The translations under genes were made by a program, and so were the position numbers. Shown here piece by piece: positions 21,714 through 30,161 of a DNA stretch of 64,000 nucleotides; within the stretch, counting starts at the first letter, position 1; each line of letters starts with the position of its first letter. The notes below the pieces were generated by a model, which was given only the letters and a program-made list of their open reading frames with translations, ran no database searches and was not told where the DNA came from. Source of the DNA: Bartonella sp. CM31XJBT (GTDB lineage: Bacteria; Pseudomonadota; Alphaproteobacteria; Rhizobiales; Rhizobiaceae); contig NZ_JAQITD010000008.1 of the NCBI RefSeq assembly GCF_028618555.1, positions 1-64,000 on the forward strand, in the 5' to 3' direction.

Positions 21714-24700
21714 TTAGATATTCATTGCCATCGCTTTTGCGTGCTCTGTTTTGTGAGGTTGAATATTTTCTTGTCTTTTAGGACTCTGATTGACGTTTTC
21801 TGTCATTTTTTGCACTTTAATTGCTTCTTTATCGAGAGTGTTGGAACATTTTTTTTCATTATTTTTCTTTATAGATTGATACTGGTTTAGTGCTAAGCGC
21901 TCATCGAATTTATGGTTATAAAAATACATGGGTTGTATATGCTGTTCTATCTCTTTTATCTGCTTGATTATTTCCATAATCTCTTTTGCTTTAACGGTTG
22001 ATGTACCAAGACTCTTCGCAAGTTTTTCAGGATTATTTTCCTTTATAGCTTCATGCTCGCTTGAGGATAAGCGCTCATTGATTTTTTTGATATAAGTCCT
22101 TATCTCCCCCCTTAATTCAGGAGAGTTTGATAAAGTTTCTTGCTGTTGTGCTTTTGACAAGGAAAAGAGATTTTTCATCCAAGCCTCAGGAATTTTTACC
22201 GACTGTTCACACCGCCTTTGTTTTACATGATGGGTATGGAGAATGTCTCTTTCTGTTTGTTTAAAAATATTGATATAACGATCAATGGCTCTACAGAGGG
22301 GCAAAATATTTGCTTCAGCATGGGCACGCGCGTTGTTTTTTATGCCAAATACATTGCTACCAGAAAGCTTAGAAATAGATTGGGGAGAGGTGGTAATTTG
22401 ATAGGTGAGCTGTTCTCCTTCAGTATGATTTTCATGGATCATCTCAATTCTTTCCTGCAAAATATGACGATTGCCATAAATGATTTGGCACAAAGTTTCT
22501 ATTTCTTTTCTTCTTGCTTGAATGGATGCGTTGTTTTTTATCCTTGTGGCAATTTCATTGTTGGTAAGGGGGGCTATTGTTTGTGCGGGGATAAGCACTT
22601 CTTGCTGGTTTTGAACTTTTGGTGCTGTAAAGGAGAGGGCGTCACCGATTTTTAATGTCTGTATTTGCTCTGGGGTGAGATCTTTTTTATTTCCCAAGAT
22701 GAAAATCCCGTTGGCATCAAGCATGAAGCCATTGGGTCCACTGCCTCTGTAGAAGCCTTTATAGGTATGACCTTCTTTTGCTGTTATAATAAGATGATTA
22801 TGAAGACTCTCAAATCCGATATGTTTCATATTGTCCATGAATTCTTTTAAAATAAGTATTTTTTCTGGATTTGAGATATCTTCAAGCAGATGCTTCATCT
22901 CTTCTTTATCGTTATGTTTTAGCGATGCAATGCTGGCAAGATTCATACGTTTTTCTGTTACAAGAGAAAAGTCGAGTGTGTGGCCAGCAACTTGCCCAAG
23001 TTTTTCAAAAAACGTCCGTTGCGTGCGTCCATTGCCTTCTCTGAAAGGATGTGTATAGTTGAGCTGTATCAACATTTCAGTGACATGTTCAATAAATGTT
23101 TCGCGGGTTAAGCCTTTTAAACTATTCGTTTCAGCAAGTATTTTATCTAAATTTTCTAGTCCCTCTTGTATCTGTTTTGCTGAGGCAAAAGAAATCCCAG
23201 CTTTTTTCATCATTGGCATATAAGCAACGGTACCATCTTCAAATGTAAATGGTTTTTCGCGTGTTTGTCCGGCCCATTCAAAAGTATTTTTAAATAGGGT
23301 GTGATGAATATATTGGAGATATGTGGAAGTTAGTTTTTGCGGTGGCGCTTCTTGGCGTAGATGAATGATTGCTTTTGTTGTATCATGGGCACATTGCACT
23401 TTTAATTTTTTATAGTCGTTTATTCCATATTTATTTTTTAAGGTGATACTATTAGGGCAAAAGAAATTACGGTACATTGTCTTATTTTCTTCGGTTTGAG
23501 GCGATGAGGATAATTTCTCCTGTAAGGTGAGAGGGACGGTGTCCGTTTTTTTTGTACCAGTGTCCCAGTATGCCATTGCTTTTTTTGGGGGCTGTTTCAT
23601 TCTTTCTTGATGATCAGAGCGTTTTTCCTTTGTCATTTGGACAGATATTGGATTATTTGTCGCTGTATTGCTGGTCTGTAAAATGTTTTTTTGGAAATCT
23701 TTTTGCATTTGCCTCATAGAGGAAGCAGATTGAGCAATTGGTTTGGTCATTTGTTCTTGTTCTTGCAAATTTTCGGGCATAACTTCAATGCTGTCATGTA
23801 AAGCATGAGGGGCACTCCATGGTGAAAAATGGGCTTTTTCTTTTTTCTTTGTTTGAATGGATGCGTTGTCTTTGCTCTTTTCAGTTATTTCATCGTTTGT
23901 GAGAACGGCTCTTTTTTTTCTGGAAGCAATGTTTTTTTCTGGGTTTTGAGTTTTGGGCGCTGTAAAGGAGAGGGCGTCACCGATTTTTAATGTCTGTATT
24001 TGCTCTGGGGTGAGATCTTTTTTATTTCCTAAGATGAAAATCCCGTTGGCATCAAGCATGAAGCCATTGGGTCCACTGCCTCTGTAGGTACCATGATAGG
24101 TTTCTCCTTCTTTTGCGACGACAGTGAGATAATAATTTTTTTCATCCAATCCAAGCTTTCTCATAGAGTTGGTAAATTCTTGTAAAATGAGCAATTTTTC
24201 TGGATTTGAGATATCCTCAAGCAGATGCTTCATAGGCTCTGGATCGCCATGTTCCATGGCAGCGGCGCGGACAAAGTCTTTACGTTTTTTGCTCACAAGA
24301 GAAAAGTCTAGCTCATGTCCTGCTGCTTGAGCGAGTTTTTCAACAAACAGTCTCTTTGTGCGTCTATTGCCCTCTCTGAAAGGATGCAAGTGGTGCAAAT
24401 CTATCATTATTCCAGCGGCTTGTTCAACGAATTCTTCGCGCGTTAAGCCTTGTAAATTATTCTTTTCAGAAAGCGTTTTATCTAACTTTTCTAGTCCCTT
24501 CTGTATTTTTCTGCCAATCGCAAAAGGTTTTGTAAATTCTTTTCTTTTCAAAATGGGCATAGAAGCAACAGTACCATCTTCAAATGTAAAAGGCTCTTCG
24601 CGTGTTTGTCCGGCCCATTCAAATGCACGGGAAAAGAGGCGTTGATGAAGATATTTTAGATAGGAGGAATTAAACTGCTCAGGTAGAGGTTCTTGACGCA

Positions 24701-24917
24701 GTTTTATCATTTCTTTCTTTACATCATCACAACATCGTTCTTTTAATATTTCTTGCTCTTTGATGCGGTATTTATTTTTAAGCACCTTGCTATTGGGATA
24801 AAAGAAATTCTGCGATGCTTTATTGATTTGCTTAGAAATGGCTGCACTAATTGCAGAGTGTTGTTCTTGCAATTTTTCCTGTGAGGAAGAGGCATAATGT
24901 TCTGTATTTTCTTTCAT
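21714..24917 (-). CDS. Tandem FIC-OB-BID effector fusion (1067 residues)
   Basis: Two Bep effectors in one frame. Residues about 35-245 are a FIC domain with HPFREGNRRTKR (H178), 262-322 an OB fold, and 335-405 a shortened BID-like stretch that parallels the later BID start (TNDEITEKSKDNASIQ versus TNNEIATRIKNNASIQ). PKKAMAY at 444-450 resembles a Bep C-terminal tail. Residues about 480-695 are a second FIC domain with HPFREGNGRTQR (H623), 708-767 a second OB fold, 780-900 a full BID, then a charged tail ending KAMAMNI. Both FIC motifs keep the catalytic His and Glu and should be AMP-transferase competent. No antitoxin frame lies upstream. It is delivered by VirB/VirD4 into host cells by family knowledge; targets unknown. 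The architecture is unusual, since known Beps have one FIC domain. Confidence 0.88.
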   Translation of the reverse strand: MKENTEHYASSSQEKLQEQHSAISAAISKQINKASQNFFYPNSKVLKNKYRIKEQEILKERCCDDVKKEMIKLRQEPLPEQFNSSYLKYLHQRLFSRAFEWAGQTREEPFTFEDGTVASMPILKRKEFTKPFAIGRKIQKGLEKLDKTLSEKNNLQGLTREEFVEQAAGIMIDLHHLHPFREGNRRTKRLFVEKLAQAAGHELDFSLVSKKRKDFVRAAAMEHGDPEPMKHLLEDISNPEKLLILQEFTNSMRKLGLDEKNYYLTVVAKEGETYHGTYRGSGPNGFMLDANGIFILGNKKDLTPEQIQTLKIGDALSFTAPKTQNPEKNIASRKKRAVLTNDEITEKSKDNASIQTKKKEKAHFSPWSAPHALHDSIEVMPENLQEQEQMTKPIAQSASSMRQMQKDFQKNILQTSNTATNNPISVQMTKEKRSDHQERMKQPPKKAMAYWDTGTKKTDTVPLTLQEKLSSSPQTEENKTMYRNFFCPNSITLKNKYGINDYKKLKVQCAHDTTKAIIHLRQEAPPQKLTSTYLQYIHHTLFKNTFEWAGQTREKPFTFEDGTVAYMPMMKKAGISFASAKQIQEGLENLDKILAETNSLKGLTRETFIEHVTEMLIQLNYTHPFREGNGRTQRTFFEKLGQVAGHTLDFSLVTEKRMNLASIASLKHNDKEEMKHLLEDISNPEKILILKEFMDNMKHIGFESLHNHLIITAKEGHTYKGFYRGSGPNGFMLDANGIFILGNKKDLTPEQIQTLKIGDALSFTAPKVQNQQEVLIPAQTIAPLTNNEIATRIKNNASIQARRKEIETLCQIIYGNRHILQERIEMIHENHTEGEQLTYQITTSPQSISKLSGSNVFGIKNNARAHAEANILPLCRAIDRYINIFKQTERDILHTHHVKQRRCEQSVKIPEAWMKNLFSLSKAQQQETLSNSPELRGEIRTYIKKINERLSSSEHEAIKENNPEKLAKSLGTSTVKAKEIMEIIKQIKEIEQHIQPMYFYNHKFDERLALNQYQSIKKNNEKKCSNTLDKEAIKVQKMTENVNQSPKRQENIQPHKTEHAKAMAMNI

Positions 24918-25249
24918 GCATATTTCCTTTCAAATGTTAACATTATTTTTTGAAAGCTTTTTTATATTTTTTGCCTTTTATTATTTTATGGTGTTTTCTT
25001 TAAAGAAGAATGCCTATTTGAATGATTGAAAAAATTGACCTTATTCGCATGGAGCAAAGTTAATCATGGAACAAAGTTAAAGTGTGTAATTTTTATGAAG
25101 TATTATCGTGAAATTTTATCAATGAATTCTGTAAAATAATGGGGTGTCTTATTCAAAGTTTTCTGTATTTTATACACCGTCTTTGATGCAATCTTGGCAA
25201 GATAATTGCACCAAAGTTTTGTATGAAAAGCCAACAATTGGGAGATTTA
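24918..25249 (-). promoter_or_regulatory. Intergenic region upstream of the tandem-FIC effector
   Basis: It carries the ribosome site (gaaaggaaatatgc) before the ATG at 24917. A diverged relative of the shared bep intergenic module is present, including a degenerate cttggc/gcaccaaag hairpin near 25193-25217. Confidence 0.5.
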
Positions 25250-27130
25250 TTACGACAAAGCTATAGCTTTTGATGCTTCGGCTCTGCGCTGTCGAATATG
25301 CGGCTGGTCTTCTTGTCTACAAGTTTCTGCAACTTCTTGATGCCGCTTTACTGTTGAGCGTTCAGGCAGCTTCGGGGGCTGCGATAAGCTTTGCTGCTTT
25401 TGTAATTTTTTATCGAGATCGGTAAGTGGTTGATGACGTTTTTGTTGTTCTTCCTGATGGTTTTGCACAATGGTTTCTCTTAACTGTTTTATTGTATCAG
25501 CATAGTCCTTAATGGCGGTACAAAGGGTAGGGATATTTTCTTCAGCGGCTTTGCGTGCTCCGTTTTTTATGCCAAGGGTTTTTCTACCAGCAAGTGGAGC
25601 AAAAAATGTAGAATCCTTTTCAATTTGAAATACAAGCTCTTCTCCCATCTCTGGAATTTTGTGCATATCTTCCATTCTATATTGTAAAATAAATGGATCA
25701 TCATAAACAATTTGGCACCAATATTGGATCTCTCTTTGACCATATTGAACCGATGGATCTTGTTGAACTCTGCGGGCAATTTCCTGATTTGAGAGAGGCT
25801 TTATTTTCTTTTCTGAATTGAGCGAATTTTGTAAATGTTGATTTATTGGATCTTTCTCTTGTGCTTGTCGCTGATGTTGTTGTTCCGTGTGAGAACCTTG
25901 TGAAATATTTTCACTTTTTGTATATTTTGAAGTATACATATAACCGTTAATAGCAGCACATAGGGTAGGAAGAGTTTCTTCAGCTTGTTTGCGCGCGTTA
26001 TTTTTTATGCCGAGAACTTTTCTACCAGCAAGCTTAGAAATAGACTTAGGCTGTTCTGTAATATCCCATAAGAGCTGTTCTCCCATATTGGGGTTTTCTT
26101 TGATTGCTTCTATTCTTTCTTCTAAAATAAGCCTGTTGCCATAAACCTTTTCGCACAAAAATCGTATTTCTTCTTGATATGCTACGAGTAACAGCTCTCT
26201 TTCCATTGTATTAATAGATGATTTTTGTCCGTGAGACGGTTTTGGTTGTTCAATTGCTGTGTGTGGAGAGGCAGGTTTTGGGACGATAGTATCGCTTTGT
26301 TTTCTGTTTCCCATACGGAGCGGTTTTCTTGAAGGAGGGACGGCATATGTTCCACTGTCTTGTGATGATGAACTGCTTTGCTGTCTGACTTTCATATGTG
26401 ATGGTGTTTTGGGTCTAACACTTGGGTCGTATGTTTCAGGATTTTGGATTTTTGTACCGTTTTGCACTCTGTCTCTCATGCGTGGCGATGTTTGCGAAGT
26501 AGGCGTTGCATAGAGGTGTTCTCTCTCTTGAACCGTTGTTTTGTTTTGTTCTCTATCTTTTGCACGTGGTGGTCTTTGTGGAGCTGCTTTTGTGTGCGGA
26601 GAGGAGTTTTCTTGGATTTGTGAGCTGGGGATTTTTGTGCCGGTTTGTGCTTTTTCCCTCATGCGTGGGGGTGTTTGCGAAGTAGGCGTTGCATAGAGGT
26701 GTTCTCTCTCTTGAGCTGTTGTTTTGTTTTGTTCTCTATCTTTTGCACGTGGTGGTCTTTGTGGAGGCGTTTTTGTGTGCGGAGAGGAGCGTTCTTGGAT
26801 TTGTGAGCTGGGTTGTAGATTTTCTTTTGTGCGTGGGGGTTTGGGCGGAGCTACTTTTGTTTGGAGAGGAGGTATCTCTTGGGTTTTGGTGCTGGGGATT
26901 TTAGCGCTGGAGGGCATTGTGCTGGTTTGAGTGTTTGCTCTCATGCGGGGGGGGGGCGGTGGCGCAACCTTTGGGTGGTGTGATAAATTTTCTGGGCGTT
27001 TTTCTACAGTTGGTTTTGGCAAATTTTGAGAAACTTGGGAAGGAGGGGTTCTGGTGGGGGATTGTTCAGCCGGTTGTTGAAATTTTTCCATCATTTCGGT
27101 GATAAAAGGGGAGGGATTTCTTTTTTTCAT
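25250..27130 (-). CDS. Bep effector: proline/tyrosine-rich N-terminus plus two BID domains
   Basis: A 626-residue protein from the ATG at 27130 (aaagga just upstream; the longer frame uses a TTG). Residues 1-310 are disordered, rich in proline and basic residues, with PxxP tracts (APPPPPRMR, APPKPPRTK, PPQRPPRAKD). Tyrosine motifs are HLYATP twice, ETYDPS and GTYAVP, candidate host tyrosine-kinase and SH2/SH3 docking sites. BID1 lies at about 320-420 and BID2 at about 450-555. Each has the YGN/YDD..ILxxR and LAGRKxLGIKNxAR core. The tail ends RRAEASKAIALS. No FIC domain. It resembles the BepD/BepE class, but I do not assign a letter. Confidence 0.85.
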   Translation of the reverse strand: MKKRNPSPFITEMMEKFQQPAEQSPTRTPPSQVSQNLPKPTVEKRPENLSHHPKVAPPPPPRMRANTQTSTMPSSAKIPSTKTQEIPPLQTKVAPPKPPRTKENLQPSSQIQERSSPHTKTPPQRPPRAKDREQNKTTAQEREHLYATPTSQTPPRMREKAQTGTKIPSSQIQENSSPHTKAAPQRPPRAKDREQNKTTVQEREHLYATPTSQTSPRMRDRVQNGTKIQNPETYDPSVRPKTPSHMKVRQQSSSSSQDSGTYAVPPSRKPLRMGNRKQSDTIVPKPASPHTAIEQPKPSHGQKSSINTMERELLLVAYQEEIRFLCEKVYGNRLILEERIEAIKENPNMGEQLLWDITEQPKSISKLAGRKVLGIKNNARKQAEETLPTLCAAINGYMYTSKYTKSENISQGSHTEQQHQRQAQEKDPINQHLQNSLNSEKKIKPLSNQEIARRVQQDPSVQYGQREIQYWCQIVYDDPFILQYRMEDMHKIPEMGEELVFQIEKDSTFFAPLAGRKTLGIKNGARKAAEENIPTLCTAIKDYADTIKQLRETIVQNHQEEQQKRHQPLTDLDKKLQKQQSLSQPPKLPERSTVKRHQEVAETCRQEDQPHIRQRRAEASKAIALS

Positions 27131-27272
27131 GCATGTTCCTTTCAAACTCTTCCAATATTGTTTTTAAATACTATTTAAAAACGTACGTTGGTTTTTATTC
27201 TGTTTTATGCTTTTTTACTCGGTCTTTACGAGAGCAGATATGAAACTGAATGGTTTCACAAGATGGGGCTTT

Positions 27273-27308
27273 CTTGGCGCAAACACCCCTGTTCTGTGTT
27301 GCGCCAAG
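27273..27308 (-). terminator. Hairpin cttggcgcaa/ttgcgccaag after the two-BID gene
   Basis: A 10-bp inverted repeat extended by cac/gtg around a short loop, 34 bases past the stop of the gene ending at 27342. The same stem occurs at 28879-28913 and 30066-30100, each time just 3' of a bep gene. Confidence 0.65.
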
Positions 27309-27341
27309 ATGTTAGATTTAATGTGAAAACTTATGTCCTGT

Positions 27342-28622
27342 TTAGCTGGCAAAAGCCATCGCTTTTGGGGCGATAGTTTTGCGAGGACGAATATCTGTTT
27401 CTCTTTGTTGCGTAGAGGTTGTTGCTTCTTCATGCGTTACTATTGAAGGCTCGGGGCGTTGAGCAGACTGTGAGACGCTTTGTTGTTGATGCAAGTTTTG
27501 CGATCTCTCAGAAGATGCTTCATTGTGTTCTTGTTTTGTCTGCTCGGTTTGTGAAATGCTCTCTCTTACTTGTGTTACAGCCGTTGCATAATTGTCAGTG
27601 GCGTCAATGAGGTGAGAAAGACCAGCTTCAGCATGCCTGCGTGCTTGATTTTTAAAGCCACAAAAGTTACGACCAGCGTACTTGTGAAAAGATTGAGGAT
27701 TTCCGACAAGTTGCTGTGCGAGTGCTTCTATTGTTTCAGGGTTTTGGAAAAGTGTTTCCACTTGTGATTGCAAAATGTTTTTGTTGCCAAAAACAACACC
27801 GCACCAATATTGGATTTGGGCATGGTGTCTTTTGACTTTTGAATGTTGGTGAATTTGGGTAGAAATTTCTACTTCTGAAAGCGTTGCTTTTTCACGTTGA
27901 TCTGGTTTTTGTAGAAGTTTAGCGACGGCTTCCTTCCCCATAAAGCGTTCATAGTTTTTGAGTTCTTGCTCTGGAGATTGTAAGAGGTTCTCTCTTGCCT
28001 GTTTTACAGCTTCTGTATAACAATCAATGGTGATACTGAGAGTGGAATAACTCTCTTCCGCTTGTCTACGCACTCGATTTTTAAAGCCCAACGCGCTGGT
28101 GCCGGAAAGTTTAGCAATACTTTCAGGATAGGCTGCCATGCGCCATGAGAGCTCTTCTCCTGCAGCGGGATTTATTTGAATTTCCTGTATTTTTTCTTGC
28201 AAAATGTTTGGGTTACCATAGGCACTTGCGGATAAACGTTGGATTTCTTCTTGATAGGTTCGAACCAATGAATGGTGTGGAAGCAATAGAATGATTTCTT
28301 CCTCTGAGAGAACTCTTGTTGTCCTTTGGGTAACTTGTGAAGGAACTGTTGAGTGTGTCGTTTCAGTTTTTTGCTGCCTTTTGGTAGAGCTGCCTCTTGT
28401 TAACGAAGCTGTTGGATTTGTTGATGCATGTACAGTTTCTTCGCTTAAAAGAGATTGTCTTTCCTCATCTTCTTCCGGTATGGATGACAGTCTTTTGCTT
28501 TTTGAAGGCGTTTCTTTAGGAAGGGGGGCTGCGCCTGAGACCTCTGCCGCTGCTTGTTCATAGAGCTTTATAAGTTCTTGTATTGAAGAGGATGGAAAAG
28601 GATGAGGGTGGTTTTTTTTCAT
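27342..28622 (-). CDS. Bep effector with two BID domains
   Basis: A 426-residue protein. The N-terminal 100 residues are low-complexity without the tyrosine repeats of its neighbours. BID1 lies at about 112-215 (YGNPNILQEKIQEIQ, LSGTSALGFKNRVRRQAEES) and BID2 at about 245-350 (FGNKNILQSQVETLF, YAGRNFCGFKNQARRHAEAG). The tail ends with RPRKTIAPKAMAFAS, the positively charged secretion tail. BID domains serve both as VirD4 recruitment signals and, in several Beps, as host effectors (for example invasome formation by BepF/BepG-type proteins). Start ATG 28622 follows gaaagg. Target unknown. Confidence 0.85.
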   Translation of the reverse strand: MKKNHPHPFPSSSIQELIKLYEQAAAEVSGAAPLPKETPSKSKRLSSIPEEDEERQSLLSEETVHASTNPTASLTRGSSTKRQQKTETTHSTVPSQVTQRTTRVLSEEEIILLLPHHSLVRTYQEEIQRLSASAYGNPNILQEKIQEIQINPAAGEELSWRMAAYPESIAKLSGTSALGFKNRVRRQAEESYSTLSITIDCYTEAVKQARENLLQSPEQELKNYERFMGKEAVAKLLQKPDQREKATLSEVEISTQIHQHSKVKRHHAQIQYWCGVVFGNKNILQSQVETLFQNPETIEALAQQLVGNPQSFHKYAGRNFCGFKNQARRHAEAGLSHLIDATDNYATAVTQVRESISQTEQTKQEHNEASSERSQNLHQQQSVSQSAQRPEPSIVTHEEATTSTQQRETDIRPRKTIAPKAMAFAS

Positions 28623-28977
28623 GCATGTTTCCTTTCAAAAATTGTTTTAGAAAACCTCTTTGGTGCATTCTTGCCTTTTATGCTTGGATCGCTTTGAGAC
28701 AAAAGAAATATCGAGCTGAATGAGCTTCCAAAGATCTGCGCTATTTGCAATCAGCTTAATGGACATTTGTGTCTTTTATACAGTTTTTTTGTGAAATATT
28801 ATCAATAAGTTATCAATAGTCGTCGTGAATTACAGGCGCCATTTTTAGGGCTATTTTTTGTAACATTCTAAAACAACTCTTGGCGCAATCGCGATGAAAC
28901 GATTTGCGCCAAGAAACTCACTGAAAAAAAAGATTAAATGAAAAACAAAAACTATCTGTTTTTATGTTTATGCCCCC
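28623..28977 (-). repeat. Shared bep intergenic module, copy 1
   Basis: It contains the promoter and leader of the two-BID gene and the hairpin at 28879-28913. The whole block, including ttttatacagttttttt, tatcaataagtta and ttttttgtaacattctaaaa, recurs at 29821-30161 and 31296-31603. The duplication unit therefore includes regulatory DNA. Family knowledge says bep promoters respond to the BatR/BatS two-component system; I did not identify a BatR box. Confidence 0.65.
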
Positions 28978-29820
28978 TTACATGGCATAAGCCATTCCTT
29001 TTTCTCCATGTCTTTGTCGTTGAGGGCTGTGCTCTGGACTATTTTGTTCTTGTCCTCTTGTGTGATGATGATGATAACGATGATGGTGTCTCTCAACTTG
29101 CTGAGAATTTTCTTGACGGCGTCTTTGTTCCGCTAGAGGGGTTTGCGATAGTCTTGTTGCTGCGTCTTGTACAGCTTTCGTATAACCATCAACGGCATCA
29201 ACGAGCGATCTAAAACCATCTTCAGCTGCTTTGCGTGTTTGATTTTTTAAGCCAAGTGTGGAGCGGCCAGCAAGTTTATGTATAGATTCAGGATTTTCAG
29301 CAAGTTGATTTGAAAGGTCTTTTCCTTTAGTGGGATCTGTAAGTATTCCTTGCAAGTGCTGCTGGAAAATCGTATCATCGCCATAAACAATTTTACTCCA
29401 GTGTATGACTTCTTCTGCATGTGCTTGGACGTGTGGATTTTTTAAAAGCATGACACTTATTTGATCAGCTGTGAGGGAAGATGAAGGCTTTCCTCTTTGG
29501 TGCGGAGCAACCGTTGTATAGTCGGTTTCAGGATCTTCTGTCCTTTGATGTTTACCTCTTGAAGAAGGGGTAACGCTGCTCACTGATGCGTATGTAACTT
29601 CCTCTTCGCGTCTTGGGGGAGCAACCTTTGTGTAATCGGTTTCAGAACTTTCTCTTCCCCGATCAGGATGTCTCCCTCTTGAAGGAGAAACACTGCTAAC
29701 AGTTGCGTATAGAACGTCTTCTTCTGGTTTTGGTCCGCGCTGGTTTCCTCTGTTTGGTTTATTAACTGTTGCATAGAGGGCTTCTGGATTTGCAGAAGGA
29801 TGTGGATGATGTTTTTTCAT
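28978..29820 (-). CDS. Short Bep effector: tyrosine-motif N-terminus plus one BID domain
   Basis: A 280-residue protein. Residues 1-150 hold ITIM/EPIYA-like motifs: ALYATVNKP, VLYATVSSV, TDYTKVAPP, VTYASVSSV and TDYTTVAPH, as two pairs of internal repeats. The BID domain is at about 150-255 (YGDDTIFQQHLQGIL, LAGRSTLGLKNQTRKAAEDG). The histidine/arginine-rich tail ends QRHGEKGMAYAM and is almost identical to that of the upstream neighbour. Tyrosines of such Beps are phosphorylated by host Src/Abl kinases and recruit SH2 proteins; this is inferred here from motif resemblance to BepD-type effectors. Start follows gaaaggaaat. Confidence 0.85.
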   Translation of the reverse strand: MKKHHPHPSANPEALYATVNKPNRGNQRGPKPEEDVLYATVSSVSPSRGRHPDRGRESSETDYTKVAPPRREEEVTYASVSSVTPSSRGKHQRTEDPETDYTTVAPHQRGKPSSSLTADQISVMLLKNPHVQAHAEEVIHWSKIVYGDDTIFQQHLQGILTDPTKGKDLSNQLAENPESIHKLAGRSTLGLKNQTRKAAEDGFRSLVDAVDGYTKAVQDAATRLSQTPLAEQRRRQENSQQVERHHHRYHHHHTRGQEQNSPEHSPQRQRHGEKGMAYAM

Positions 29821-30161
29821 ACATATTTCCTTTCAATATTTTTAGAAAACCTCTTTGGTGCATTCCCCACTTTTAGTTTTGATAACTTTTATATAAAGGA
29901 AGATATCCAACCGAATGACCGCCAAAGATTCTGCGCTATTCAATATTGATATGTAATGAACATTTATGTCTTTTATACAGTTTTTTTATGAAATTTTATC
30001 AATAAGTTACAATAAATTACAGGATCCACTTTTAGAACTATTTTTTGTAACATTCTAAAACAACTCTTGGCGCAATCACGATAAAATGATTTGCGCCAAG
30101 AAACTCACTGAAAAAAATTACATGAAAAACAAAAACTATCTGTTTTTACGTTTATGTCCAC
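29821..30161 (-). repeat. Shared bep intergenic module, copy 2
   Basis: Same layout as copy 1: ribosome site, ttagaaaacctctttggtgcattc string, ttttatacag string, and the hairpin at 30066-30100. It is followed on the plus-strand reading by a block that continues into the shared 3' end of the next gene. Confidence 0.65.

Noticed and set aside
26259-27102. Several plus-strand open frames opposite the proline-rich effector gene
   Set aside because: They are antisense shadows of its low-complexity repeat region and have no ribosome sites.
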